IMG/VR virus record: IMGVR_UViG_3300035128_000047
Coordinates: 1-31,305 of that record
Length of the DNA stretch: 31,305 nucleotides
Origin: a virus
Reading direction: 5' to 3' (one strand)
Shown here: piece by piece, positions 19,819 to 28,119 of the stretch
Layout of the letters: each line of letters starts with the position of its first letter
Position numbering within the stretch: the first letter of the stretch is position 1
Translations under genes and position numbers: made by a program
The notes under the pieces: generated by a model
The model's database searches: none
What the model was told of the DNA's origin: nothing
The model's input: only the letters and a program-made list of their open reading frames with translations

Positions 19819-19892
19819 GATTTGCGATTTGCGATTGACGATTGACGATTGTGTCACACACCGGCGGGGATTCTTTGCCGGTGTGTGACACA
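19819..19892. repeat. Composite repeat: five heptamers plus perfect palindrome after the capsid gene
   Basis: Five heptamers (GATTTGC twice, GATTGAC twice, GATTGTG; 19819-19853) start right after the capsid stop codon. The palindrome (19852-19890 in family register) is here a perfect 16-bp stem (19850-19865 with 19877-19892) around GGGGATTCTTT. It may terminate or attenuate transcription between the capsid and downstream genes. Confidence 0.85.
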
Positions 19893-19906
19893 TAAGGCGA
19901 GGTGTG

Positions 19907-20152
19907 ATGGCTACGAAGACGATTGAGATGGTGCGGAACCGGCGTGTGGCCGGGGCGCGGCGTGCGGTTGGGGATGTGGTTGATGGTGTGGATGCGGCTG
20001 TGGCGGATCACTTTATTGCGTTGGGAGATGCGAAGGAAGTGAAGGGGAAACGGCCCCAGAAGAAAGCGCCGGAGACGGCGACGGCCCCAGCCGGGGAGAC
20101 GGCGACCAAGCCTGCGCCGCGCCGGAGGACGCGCACCAAGAAAGGTGCGTGA
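19907..20152 (+). CDS. Small head-operon protein with Ala/Lys-rich tail
   Basis: The product is 81 aa from ATG 19907 behind AAGGCGAGG. N-terminal half TKTIEMVRNRRVAGARRAVGDVVDGVDAAVADHFIALGDAKEV has the small beta domain found directly after capsid genes in many siphoviruses. The rest is a low-complexity basic Ala/Pro/Lys/Arg tail. It might decorate the head or aid the connector. The role is not known. Confidence 0.65.
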   Translation: MATKTIEMVRNRRVAGARRAVGDVVDGVDAAVADHFIALGDAKEVKGKRPQKKAPETATAPAGETATKPAPRRRTRTKKGA

Positions 20153-20166
20153 AAGAAGGCTGATTG

Positions 20167-20760
20167 ATGGATTACGCATTGCGGGAAGTGACGGGGCCGT
20201 CCCTGGAGCCGGTGCCGGTGGCGACGGCGAAAAAGCATCTTCGCATTGATGGCAATGACGAGGGTGAGATTTTGGCGTTGTATGTGAAGGCGGCGCGGCT
20301 GCATGTGGAGAATCATATTAGCGGCAAGCTGATCAGCCAGACCTGGGAGATGGTGTTGGATGGGTTCCCGGAGGAGGATGAGGTGGCGCTGCCGCTGCCG
20401 CCGTTGCAGAGTGTGACCAGCATTAAGTACACGCCGGATGGGGGCAGTGAGACGACGTTTGATTCTGCTAATTATGTGGTGGATGCGGATTCGTTTCCGG
20501 GCCGGATTGTGCTGGATTATGATGCGTCGTGGCCGTCGGATACGTTGGTGGCGGCCGGTGGGGTGGTGATTCGGTTTGTGGCGGGGTATGGTGACGCGGC
20601 GGCGGATGTGCCGGAGCCGATTCGCCAGGCGATTTTGCTCTATGCGGGCGATTTGTATGAGAACCGTGAGGATACGCTGGTGGCGCAGGGCTTTTCGGTG
20701 ACGCCGCTGCCGAATGCGGCCAGGATGTTGTTGGCGAGTTATAGGAAGTGGTCATTGTGA
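20167..20760 (+). CDS. Head-tail connector protein (gp6-like)
   Basis: The product is 197 aa. VATAKKHLRIDGNDEGEILALYVKAARLHVENHISGKL and RQAILLYAGDLYENRED ... NAARMLLASYRKW are the typical ends of HK97 gp6/phiE125 gp8 adaptors, with a beta middle (LPLPPLQSVTSIKY). It forms the ring under the portal. ATG 20167 was preferred to TTG 20164. Confidence 0.88.
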   Translation: MDYALREVTGPSLEPVPVATAKKHLRIDGNDEGEILALYVKAARLHVENHISGKLISQTWEMVLDGFPEEDEVALPLPPLQSVTSIKYTPDGGSETTFDSANYVVDADSFPGRIVLDYDASWPSDTLVAAGGVVIRFVAGYGDAAADVPEPIRQAILLYAGDLYENREDTLVAQGFSVTPLPNAARMLLASYRKWSL

Positions 20761-21092
20761 GAGCGGGTCGATTGCGGCAGCGGGTGGTGTTGAAGCGCAG
20801 TGTGTCTACGTTGAATGCGGCCGGGGAGCCGGTGGAGACGTGGACGCCGTATGCGACGGTGTGGGCGGAAGTGAGTCCGTTGCGGGGCCGGGAGTTTTGG
20901 GAGGGGGCGCAGCAGCAGCAGCAGCTAACGACGCGGATTACGATGCGGCCCCGGACGGATGTAGTGCCTTCGCACCGGGCGGAGTGGGGGGAGCGTGTGT
21001 ATGACGTTGAGTCGGTGATTGAGCCGGATTATCGGAACCGGATGTTGCAGTTGATGTGTAAGGAACGCATCAACCAGGATGAGGGTACATGA
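20757..21092 (+). CDS. Head closure/adaptor protein (gp7/SPP1 gp16-like)
   Basis: The product is 111 aa, begins RAGRLRQRVVLKRSVSTLNAAGEPVETW and has TVWAEVSPLRGREFWEG and TTRITMRPR, the regular signature of phage head-tail adaptors. GTG 20757 overlaps the previous stop (GTGA), and AGGAAG is 8 nt upstream. It seals the connector after packaging. Confidence 0.85.
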   Translation: MRAGRLRQRVVLKRSVSTLNAAGEPVETWTPYATVWAEVSPLRGREFWEGAQQQQQLTTRITMRPRTDVVPSHRAEWGERVYDVESVIEPDYRNRMLQLMCKERINQDEGT

Positions 21093-21463
21093 GTAACCAG
21101 GCGTTTTTTCAGGGCCTTCGGGAGATGGTTCAGGATTTGGAACGAATGGATGACGTAATGAAAGACACGGTGCCAGAAGCGGCTAATGTTGGGCGTGATG
21201 TGTGGTTTGATGAGGTTCAGGCGCGTGCGCCGCGTGATGAGGGGGATTTGGCGCAGAGTATGGAGAGGGTGTCTGAGGAGATGGGGCCGGGTCATGCGCG
21301 GGCCGGGTTTAAGATGGATTTCTATGGCTATTTTCATGAGTATGGCACGGTGAAGATGTCGGCACGGCCGTTTATCCGACCGGCTGTGGATGCGAAGCGA
21401 GGGGAGATTGAGGCGGAGATGCAGCGGGTGGTGGATACGGCCGTTGAGAGGATGTGGGGCTGA
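21089..21463 (+). CDS. HK97 gp10-like tail completion/neck protein
   Basis: The product is 124 aa. An N-terminal helix pair (LREMVQDLERMDDVMKDTVPEAANVG), RAPRDEGDLAQSM, FYGYFHEYGTVKMSARPFIRPAVD and the terminal helix are diagnostic of the gp10 family, with the F-x-E-YGT...ARPF motif intact. Its ATG overlaps the previous stop by four bases. Confidence 0.9.
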   Translation: MSNQAFFQGLREMVQDLERMDDVMKDTVPEAANVGRDVWFDEVQARAPRDEGDLAQSMERVSEEMGPGHARAGFKMDFYGYFHEYGTVKMSARPFIRPAVDAKRGEIEAEMQRVVDTAVERMWG

Positions 21464-21831
21464 TGTCGTTTGTTACGGATTTGCGGAGCAGCCTGGTGGC
21501 AGATGCCGGGGTGAGTGCGATTGTAAGTAATCGGGTTTATCCAGTGAAGTATCCGTTGGAAACGACTTACCCGGCGATTCATTACTTTGTGGTGAGTGAT
21601 GTGCCGGTTTTCTCGACGGATGGCACGGAGGATGGCTTTCGGGCGCGGGTGCAATTTTCGCTGCGGGCGAAGACGTATTTTGAGGGGACTGGGAGCTTGG
21701 ATGCGTTGAGAACGGCCGTTAGGACGTGGGCGCGGGGGCGAACGGATATTACGTTGAATTGGGCCAGTGAGATTTATGAGATAGAGGCGAAGGTTTACCA
21801 TTTGCCGGTTGATGTGATTTTGGATCATTAA
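21463..21831 (+). CDS. DUF3168-type tail terminator
   Basis: The product is 122 aa. The N-terminal helix with DAGVSAIVSNRVYPVKYPLETTYPAIHYFVVSDVP and the following strands (ARVQFSLRAKTY, LRTAVRTW) match phage tail terminator/completion proteins. ATG 21463 shares a base with the preceding TGA; an earlier GTG at 21454 has no Shine-Dalgarno. Confidence 0.82.
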   Translation: MSFVTDLRSSLVADAGVSAIVSNRVYPVKYPLETTYPAIHYFVVSDVPVFSTDGTEDGFRARVQFSLRAKTYFEGTGSLDALRTAVRTWARGRTDITLNWASEIYEIEAKVYHLPVDVILDH

Positions 21832-21842
21832 AGGAGATTGCT

Positions 21843-22244
21843 ATGAGTGTTTTATCTGCAAAGATGATGTTGACGTTTGGCGCGACTGACTACTACTGCT
21901 TGCAACAATTTACGTGGAACGGCCAGGTGCAAATTTCGACGGCCGAATGTTCTTCGGCAACGGGGGCGGAGACGAAGAAAGAGGCGGGGGCCATCAACGA
22001 TAATTTGACGTTTGATATGTTGATTCCGAAAGCTACTTATTCAACGGTTGTTAATGCCTTGAAGCGGGGGACGGAAGCAACAGACATGGCTTTTTATCCC
22101 ATCGAAGATAATACCGGGGAGCCGGAGATGACGGCCACGAAAGCGATTGTGGCAAATTCGACGGCCAGTGGCGGAACCAGCACGCACAATGTTCTGAGCC
22201 TGACGCTGGAACTGGAAGGTTGGGCGCTGGAGGATAAAGTGTAA
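21843..22244 (+). CDS. Major tail tube protein
   Basis: The product is 133 aa, small for this role but in the right place. Strand-rich sequence (MMLTFGATDYYCLQQFTWNGQVQISTAE ... NVLSLTLELEGWALEDKV) and the order DUF3168, this gene, G/GT, tape measure identify it. AAAGGAG precedes ATG at the usual distance. Confidence 0.8.
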   Translation: MSVLSAKMMLTFGATDYYCLQQFTWNGQVQISTAECSSATGAETKKEAGAINDNLTFDMLIPKATYSTVVNALKRGTEATDMAFYPIEDNTGEPEMTATKAIVANSTASGGTSTHNVLSLTLELEGWALEDKV

Positions 22245-23020
22245 TGGCTGAAATAGTTGAATTCATCTCAAACAAAATGCTGGCGAACTGGGTGCGGGCG
22301 GTGCGGGCGCAGGTGCCGGAAGATTACGCTCCGGGGGATGTGGCAAACTTGCCTCTGACGGAGTTTATTGATGTGGCGCTGCTGGCGGCGCATGAAACAA
22401 GATTTTTTACGCCTGAGGTAACAAAGCGGAAGTTAGAGGCTATGTCGTTTGCTGAGGCAGATGCCCTTTCGGATAGATTCCTGGCGGCTTATAACGAAGC
22501 CAAAAAGGGGTATTATGCTGATGAGCGGGAGAAAGCGGCAATTCGGGCGGCGGCAGCAGCGTACAACGATGCCAAAAAGCCGGATGACAATGAGCCTCCT
22601 TTTGATCTTCTCTATGTGATGCTAAGGGCTTCTGAGGATGGCGAAGGCGAAGCGGCGGACATGACAGGGTTCACTGGGGATGCTTTTGCTGCTGCGCTGA
22701 CGGCTTACAAAGCTGCCAGGGAAACAACGGAGCCGCCGTTTGATACGGCGTTGGTGGAGCCGGTGACGAATCGCATGTTGGCCGACTGGATGCGAAAATT
22801 GCGTAAGTTCGCGCCGAAGGGATATACGCCGTTTACCATCAAGGATTTGTTGGTGGAAGAATGGTCGGATATTACCGTTCGGGCGGCGGCTGCAACCGGA
22901 TTGTTTGAGCATGTTGATTCGGCGGCAGCGGCTCAATTTACATATGCGCAGGCGCAGGCGGCGGCTATCATGCTCTGGCAGTGGTATACGGAAGTGACAA
23001 CTATTTCCCCAAACTCCTGA
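22244..23020 (+). CDS. Tail assembly chaperone G with internal duplication
   Basis: The product is 258 aa. Residues 5-50 (ISNKMLANWVRAVRAQVPEDYAPGDVANL) and about 170-215 (VTNRMLADWMRKLRKFAPKGYTPFTIKDL) are clearly related, so the gene contains two copies of one unit, separated by a variable middle with PPFD occurring twice (EPPFDLLYV, EPPFDTALV). It stands in the G position, before a -1 frameshift site at its 3' end. The chaperone coats the tape measure during tail assembly. Confidence 0.8.
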   Translation: MAEIVEFISNKMLANWVRAVRAQVPEDYAPGDVANLPLTEFIDVALLAAHETRFFTPEVTKRKLEAMSFAEADALSDRFLAAYNEAKKGYYADEREKAAIRAAAAAYNDAKKPDDNEPPFDLLYVMLRASEDGEGEAADMTGFTGDAFAAALTAYKAARETTEPPFDTALVEPVTNRMLADWMRKLRKFAPKGYTPFTIKDLLVEEWSDITVRAAAATGLFEHVDSAAAAQFTYAQAQAAAIMLWQWYTEVTTISPNS

Positions 23021-23054
23021 TCGCCTCCGCTGAAGCGGCAATCAACGGAGGCGA
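23008..23054 (+). promoter_or_regulatory. Programmed -1 ribosomal frameshift signal
   Basis: The heptamer C CCA AAC (23008-23014) is in the zero frame of G and obeys X XXY YYZ, so both tRNAs can re-pair with CCC AAA. The G stop TGA follows 3 nt later. Six bases after the heptamer is a 9-bp perfect hairpin TCGCCTCCG (23021-23029) with CGGAGGCGA (23046-23054), a classical stimulator distance. Confidence 0.88.
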
Positions 23055-23295
23055 ACGGCCGGAGGAACTGAACAAGGCGATTGAATCCCGGTTTTGGGGA
23101 AGTTTGCCAAGTGGGGGCGGCCTGGATGACCAACCGGCCGGATTGTTAGCAAAGATGAGGGTGTCTTTGAACGTATTCGACTCATTCACTCAATTCAACT
23201 CTGCGATGCCAGGCACGAAAGCGGCCTGGGTTTTGGCGCATCAAGGCGCGTGGGAGTTGATTTGTCTGGTGGAGGAGATGATGGCGGATGGCTAA
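23014..23295 (+). CDS. T extension of the tail chaperone (made as G-T by -1 frameshift)
   Basis: The -1 frame continues for 93 residues after the slip (LLIASAEAAINGGERPEELNKAIESRFWG ... HQGAWELICLVEEMMADG), giving a 350-aa GT protein. It has no plausible start of its own. The sequence is helical like other T domains, which bind the tape measure. Its TAA overlaps the tape-measure ATG. Confidence 0.85.
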   Translation, partial: LLIASAEAAINGGERPEELNKAIESRFWGSLPSGGGLDDQPAGLLAKMRVSLNVFDSFTQFNSAMPGTKAAWVLAHQGAWELICLVEEMMADG

Positions 23296-25042
23296 GAAGC
23301 AGGAGCTAAAATATTATATTGATGTGATTTGGAAGGGGGCGGCTTCTGTTAAGAATGCCACCAGTACCGTCAGGAAGATGGGGCGGGCATTTGAGAAAGC
23401 GCATCCTAAGACGGCGAAGTTTGCGAAGGGGTTGGGAAAGCTAACTTTGGGCCTTAATAAATTTGGGGGAACGCTGGTTAGGGGAACAGCCGGAGCGTTA
23501 GCAATTGTGGGGGGGATGCTACCAAAGGTGTTCAACTTAGCGGAAGAGGGGGCGGCGATTGATCGGACGCGGCAAAAGTTGGACGCGCTTTCGGAGGGGA
23601 TTGGCACAACGGCCAATCAAATGCAGTCTGGTCTGCGAACGGCTACGCAAGGGGCGGTGAGTGACCTGGATTTGATGAGGGGAGCGGTGACGTTCCTGAA
23701 TATGGGGTTTGTGGATAGCCAGGCGGGGGCGGAAGATTTGATGCAGAAGATTCTGCTGCTGAAGGAGCCGACAGAAGACGCCCAGGCTGCTATTGAAAAT
23801 TTCTCTTTGATGTTGGCAAATCAGTCGGTGGCGCGGCTGGATTCGTTTGGGTTGTCATCCGGGCGGGTGAAGACGCGCATCACGGAGTTGATGGATGCTA
23901 ATAAGGAAATGACGCGGGAGCAGGCGTTTACCATTGCCACGATGGAGGAGATGGATGTTGCCATCCAGCGCCAGGGCCTGAGTGTGGAAGATTTGGGGAA
24001 TGAGTATTCTGAGTTTAAGACCAACCTTTCTAATGCGACGGCGAAGGGGAAGGAGTTCCTGAATATGCAGTGGAAGCCGATTATTGGCAGCATTAATCGG
24101 CTGGTGGAGCTTGGGAAGGAGAAGTGGGATGACTGGACGCTGGCGACGGGGCGGAGTTTGGCGGCGGTGGAGCATTTGATTCCGGCGGCGGAGGGGGCGG
24201 ATCGGGTGCTGACACGGGCTAATCAAACGTTTGATGCGACGGCTTTCAATTTAGAACGGTTGGCGAATAATGCACTAAATTATCGTGATATTTCGGAAGA
24301 GTATGCGGTGACGGCGGAGCAGGTGACGGCGGCGGAGGAGCGCCAGGCGGAGGTGTTGGCGGAGAAGAATGAGATGTTGGAGGCGGCGCGGCAGCGGGCA
24401 TTGGATATAGTGGATGCGGAGTTGCAAAAAATTGATATTGAAAGCCAATCCAACCGGATTGTGATGGAAAGCGCTGAGGCATATGGTGCTTCCGCGACGG
24501 CGATTCTTGAGGCTGGCGTTGCCACCGGGGAGTTGAATGCCATCAAAGCGATGGCGATTGCTAAAGAGATTATCTTGCGGAAAAAGTTGGAGGCGATTGG
24601 GGAGGCATATGCTAATGGAACATTGCAGGCACATGAGTTGCAGGGGGCGATTGCGGCAGCGACGGACGAAGTGAATAATATGCCGACGGAGCATACGATC
24701 AATATCAAGTGGAATGTGGAGGCGGCTCCTGAAGTGTTTACGCCGACGACGCCGGGCACGGCCGGACCGGGTGGGGTGACGGCGCAGCATGGGGCGAATT
24801 TTGTGGTGCCGCCGGGGTATCCGAATGATAGTTTCCCGGTGCTGGTGACTTCGGGTGAGCATGTGCAGGTGACGCCCCGCGGCCAGATGGGGCAGGGACC
24901 GATGATCGGGGCGATTCATATTGATGCGCGGGGGGCGGCTCCGGGGGTGGGAGCGGAGATTGCGGATGAGTTGGAGTGGCGGTTGGCGCAGGTGTTGGGG
25001 GAACAGGGGCGGATGGCGAGTGCGCGGATGAGGATGACATGA
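23288..25042 (+). CDS. Tail tape measure protein
   Basis: The product is 584 aa. A basic start and hydrophobic helix (ALAIVGGMLPKVFNLA) precede long helices (MQSGLRTATQGAVSDLDLM..., EYAVTAEQVTAAEERQAEVLAEKNEMLEAARQRALDIVDAEL). The C-terminus has GANFVVPPGYPNDSFPVLVTSGEHVQVTP, as in many tape measures. It sets tail length. By the known ruler of about 0.15 nm per residue the tail would be roughly 88 nm, which is short. No lytic transglycosylase domain is seen. Confidence 0.85.
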   Translation: MAKKQELKYYIDVIWKGAASVKNATSTVRKMGRAFEKAHPKTAKFAKGLGKLTLGLNKFGGTLVRGTAGALAIVGGMLPKVFNLAEEGAAIDRTRQKLDALSEGIGTTANQMQSGLRTATQGAVSDLDLMRGAVTFLNMGFVDSQAGAEDLMQKILLLKEPTEDAQAAIENFSLMLANQSVARLDSFGLSSGRVKTRITELMDANKEMTREQAFTIATMEEMDVAIQRQGLSVEDLGNEYSEFKTNLSNATAKGKEFLNMQWKPIIGSINRLVELGKEKWDDWTLATGRSLAAVEHLIPAAEGADRVLTRANQTFDATAFNLERLANNALNYRDISEEYAVTAEQVTAAEERQAEVLAEKNEMLEAARQRALDIVDAELQKIDIESQSNRIVMESAEAYGASATAILEAGVATGELNAIKAMAIAKEIILRKKLEAIGEAYANGTLQAHELQGAIAAATDEVNNMPTEHTINIKWNVEAAPEVFTPTTPGTAGPGGVTAQHGANFVVPPGYPNDSFPVLVTSGEHVQVTPRGQMGQGPMIGAIHIDARGAAPGVGAEIADELEWRLAQVLGEQGRMASARMRMT

Positions 25043-25064
25043 TTTACGATGGGAGGTTGATGGC

Positions 25065-26438
25065 ATGGGCTTGAATGATCGGGTGTTTAAGGTGACGTTG
25101 GATGGGGTGGATTTTGTAGATTTTGACGGGACGGAGGGGTTGTTTGTGGAGACCTCGTGGCATCCGGCGGTGGCGGTGCGGCGGCGGGGGGCGTTGGGGG
25201 GGCGCGGGCCGTATATGCCGGTGGAGGAGATGGTGCCGGTGATAGTGCGTGGCTCGACGGTGGGGGAGGTGTTGGAGCGGCGGGATAAGCTGGCCCAGAT
25301 TGTGGAACGGGCGGCGGATTGGCAAGAGCGGAAGAGTACGGCGCCGGTGGTTTTGAATTTTCATTTTGATCAATCCAGCGCAACTTCCGGGCAGTGCGCT
25401 ATTTTGGGGCCTCCGGCGCGGCGGCCGGTGTTGGAATTTCGGGGGCTGCCGGAGAAGGTGTCTACGAATTTTCAGCAGGATGTGATGTGGCGGTTTATGC
25501 GGGCGGCGCAGTGGCTGGTGACGGAGGATTCGGACACGACGTTGGCGGTGGAGGTGGCGGAGATTGCGACGGCGAATATGGCGGCGGAGGAGAGTTTCCT
25601 CAGCCCCACGCGGCTGCTTTCGGCCACGCTGCCAACGGCGGTGACGAGTGATGTGACGCCGAGTGGTTTTGTGATTGTGACGGCCGATACGGGAATGGAG
25701 ATCGGCACGGGGGGGACATGGCCGACGGCGGATTGGGACACCACATCATCCTCGCCTTACAATGGTTTGGATGATTTGATCCATTTCACGAAGGGGGGGG
25801 TGACGGATGCTTATGTGTTGATTGGGGCGACGGAGAGTGTGCTGCGAGATGCAAAGCGGGTGACCGCGTTTGTGTGTGTGAAGGTGACGGCGGGGACGTG
25901 GAAGGCGACGCCGTATTTGCAGATTGGGGCGTCTTCCTCTTTCCCGGATGATGGCAGTTTTGTGGTGGGGACGCCGATTTATATTGACAATACCAACCCG
26001 GAAGTCCACGCGCTGGCAGCGGTGAGTATTCCAGTGGTGCGGGATGATAAGGCGCGGTTTCAATTTATGTACATTCGGTTTGAGCGGGTGGAGGGGAGCG
26101 GGGTGCTGAGTGTGAATTATTGGTGCCTGGTGAACGCCAGTGATGAGAATACGAATGTGATTCGGCTGACGCAGGGGACGAAGCCGTCTACGGCGGCGAA
26201 GTTTGAGGTGAATCACCAGCTTCTTCAATCGCCGCAGCCGTTTGTGGGGTTGAATGAGGGGCCAACGCAGCCGTTGGGGGATGCGGTTCCATTGGTTTAT
26301 GAGCATTCGCCCTACTGGTTTACCAGGGCGGAGGATTTGAACCTGGTTTATTTGTGGACGCTGGGGGCGAATTGGCGGTTTACGTTTGATATTACGCATA
26401 CGGTGGCGCGGTATCCGGGGCATTTGCTTCCGCAATGA
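25065..26438 (+). CDS. Distal tail (Dit-like) protein
   Basis: The product is 457 aa. The N-terminal part (VFKVTLDGVDFVDFDGTEGLFVETSWHPAVAVRRRGALGGRGPYMPVEEMVPVIVRG, then EVLERRDKLAQIV) is a Dit-type hub pattern. The middle (about residues 190-340) is beta-rich and could be an inserted carbohydrate-binding module, with FELNHQ-type C-terminal strands at the end. It stands directly after the tape measure. GGGAGG lies upstream. Confidence 0.7.
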   Translation: MGLNDRVFKVTLDGVDFVDFDGTEGLFVETSWHPAVAVRRRGALGGRGPYMPVEEMVPVIVRGSTVGEVLERRDKLAQIVERAADWQERKSTAPVVLNFHFDQSSATSGQCAILGPPARRPVLEFRGLPEKVSTNFQQDVMWRFMRAAQWLVTEDSDTTLAVEVAEIATANMAAEESFLSPTRLLSATLPTAVTSDVTPSGFVIVTADTGMEIGTGGTWPTADWDTTSSSPYNGLDDLIHFTKGGVTDAYVLIGATESVLRDAKRVTAFVCVKVTAGTWKATPYLQIGASSSFPDDGSFVVGTPIYIDNTNPEVHALAAVSIPVVRDDKARFQFMYIRFERVEGSGVLSVNYWCLVNASDENTNVIRLTQGTKPSTAAKFEVNHQLLQSPQPFVGLNEGPTQPLGDAVPLVYEHSPYWFTRAEDLNLVYLWTLGANWRFTFDITHTVARYPGHLLPQ

Positions 26439-26439
26439 T

Positions 26440-26513
26440 GATTTACGATTGTCGATTTACGATTTACGATTGGTTGTCACGCATCGAGGGTGTTTGTGCC
26501 TGGTTGGGTGATG
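26440..26513. repeat. Composite repeat: five GATTTAC heptamers plus 39-bp palindrome
   Basis: GATTTAC, GATTGTC, GATTTAC, GATTTAC, GATTGGT (26440-26474), one base after the previous stop, then TGTCAC...GGGTGATG (26475-26513). The first four heptamers and the beginning of the fifth are identical and in the same order as at 13245. Confidence 0.85.
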
Positions 26514-26526
26514 GAGGGGGTGGGTG

Positions 26527-28059
26527 ATGTTGGCGTTGCAAATTTACGACTCGCCGGATAAGACGGAGTTGTTGGCGGATTTGACGGCGGTGGGGGGGCG
26601 GCTGCGTTTTGGCACGAATGAGCATGGATTTGAGAGTTTGCAGGTGGAGTGGCCGGAGGGGTTGGGGCGGTCGTTTGACTTCCTAGCGCGGCCGGGATTG
26701 CCGCATGTGGTGGTGGTGGATGGGGCGGGGCAGTTGGTGTGGGAAGGGCGGTTGGAGGATAGGGCGCTGGTGCCGGGGGGATTGCGGCCGGGGGCGTTTG
26801 GGTATTGGCGGGCGTTTCATGACACGTTGTTTAATTCGTTTTTGTCGCATGGGTTGGTGGCGGATTGGAAGCCGGTGCCGGTGAATGCGCTATCGACGGT
26901 TAAGAACGGGCAGTGGGTGATCGGCGTATCGGGGCTGCCGGAGATGGGGCTGAAGGATGGGGAGAGTTATGCGGATGGGGATGGGGGGGCGTTTTATTTT
27001 GAGATTCGGTCGGACTCTGAGCATGATATTGCGAAGCTGGCGTATGGGTTTGATTCTAATCTGGATACGGATTGGGAGTTTAAGGTTTGGAGTTATAGCA
27101 GTAAGTGGGCAGGGGGGACGTTGGAGGCGACGATTGCGGCGGTGGGGGGCGGGGTGTCGTCGTATTCGGGGACGGTGCCGCTGACGGCGGCGCGGCCGAT
27201 TGTGCTTTTTAAGGCGCGGAATAAGAGTGGGAGTGCAATTGTGCATTCGGGGGATAGTGGGGAGACGTTTGTGAAGTTGACGCAGATGAATCTTTATGCC
27301 ACCAGCACGGGGCCGACGGCGCAGGATGTGATTGAGAAGGTGATGGCGAGTGTGGCGGCGCAGAATTCGGGCCAGGTCTACAACAGTGTGGCGACGGTGG
27401 ATGATCCGGGTGATGTGCTGACGGATCAGATGTGGTTTGATGTGCGGCCGGTGCAGGTGTTGAATGCGCTGGCGGAGTCGTATCGGTATGAGGCGCAGGT
27501 GTGGGAGGGGCGGCGGTTGTTTTTCCGGCCGGAGGGGAGTGGGGGGCGGACGTTGTATGTGAATGTGGTAAGTGTGGAGTTTGAGTCGTCGTTGAATGAG
27601 ATGTTTAACGAGGCGTATGGGGTGTACCAGGGGGTGGATGGGGTGCCGTTGGTGACGGCCGTGAGCCAGGATGCGGTGGCGGCGGATCGGCATGGGGTGG
27701 TGAGGCAGACGGTGGTGAGTCGGCAAACGACATCTTCGACGGAGGCGACGGCATACCGGGATGCGGCGTTGGCGGATGGGGCTGAGTTGGTGCTGCGGGC
27801 GAAGATTGTGTTTGAGAGTATTGAGAATGAGGTGGGGGGGGAGGTGGCGCTTTATATGCTGCGGGCGGGGGATACGATTGTGCTGCGAAATTTGCCGCCG
27901 GCGGCGAGTACGTTGGCGGCGAATGTGCGCCGGTTTGTGATTCGGCGGACGATGTTTATGGCGGATGCTTACCAGATGGATGTGGAACCGAAACGGCCGT
28001 CGCCGTCGTTGGTGACGCTGGTGAGTGAGAATTTTGAGCGGCAGTTTGCCGTGAATTAG
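26527..28059 (+). CDS. Baseplate/tail-tip protein
   Basis: The product is 510 aa. The N-terminal domain (LQIYDSPDKTELLADLTAVGGRLRFGTNEHGFESLQVEWPEG ... VVVDGAGQLVWEGRLED) and later QDVIEKVMASVAAQNSGQVYNSV, then VLNALAESYRYEAQVWEGRRLFF are characteristic of tail-tip proteins of siphoviruses (gp27-like hub domain followed by linker). The position after the Dit-like protein agrees. No peptidase motif is seen. ATG 26527 was preferred to GTG 26524. Confidence 0.75.
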   Translation: MLALQIYDSPDKTELLADLTAVGGRLRFGTNEHGFESLQVEWPEGLGRSFDFLARPGLPHVVVVDGAGQLVWEGRLEDRALVPGGLRPGAFGYWRAFHDTLFNSFLSHGLVADWKPVPVNALSTVKNGQWVIGVSGLPEMGLKDGESYADGDGGAFYFEIRSDSEHDIAKLAYGFDSNLDTDWEFKVWSYSSKWAGGTLEATIAAVGGGVSSYSGTVPLTAARPIVLFKARNKSGSAIVHSGDSGETFVKLTQMNLYATSTGPTAQDVIEKVMASVAAQNSGQVYNSVATVDDPGDVLTDQMWFDVRPVQVLNALAESYRYEAQVWEGRRLFFRPEGSGGRTLYVNVVSVEFESSLNEMFNEAYGVYQGVDGVPLVTAVSQDAVAADRHGVVRQTVVSRQTTSSTEATAYRDAALADGAELVLRAKIVFESIENEVGGEVALYMLRAGDTIVLRNLPPAASTLAANVRRFVIRRTMFMADAYQMDVEPKRPSPSLVTLVSENFERQFAVN

Positions 28060-28071
28060 CAGGTTTATTGG

Positions 28072-28104
28072 AGGTGCCAGGCACTTTTGAAGTGCCTGGC
28101 ACCT
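28072..28104. repeat. 15-bp perfect palindrome in the leader of the tail-fibre gene
   Basis: AGGTGCCAGGCACTT (28072-28086), TTG, AAGTGCCTGGCACCT (28090-28104). The AAGTGCCTGGCACC word is known as a widespread bacterial intergenic repeat. It is followed by the fibre gene's Shine-Dalgarno and has no U tract, so it is a repeat rather than a terminator. It may tune fibre expression. Confidence 0.75.
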
Positions 28105-28119
28105 GGCGAGGATGAAACG

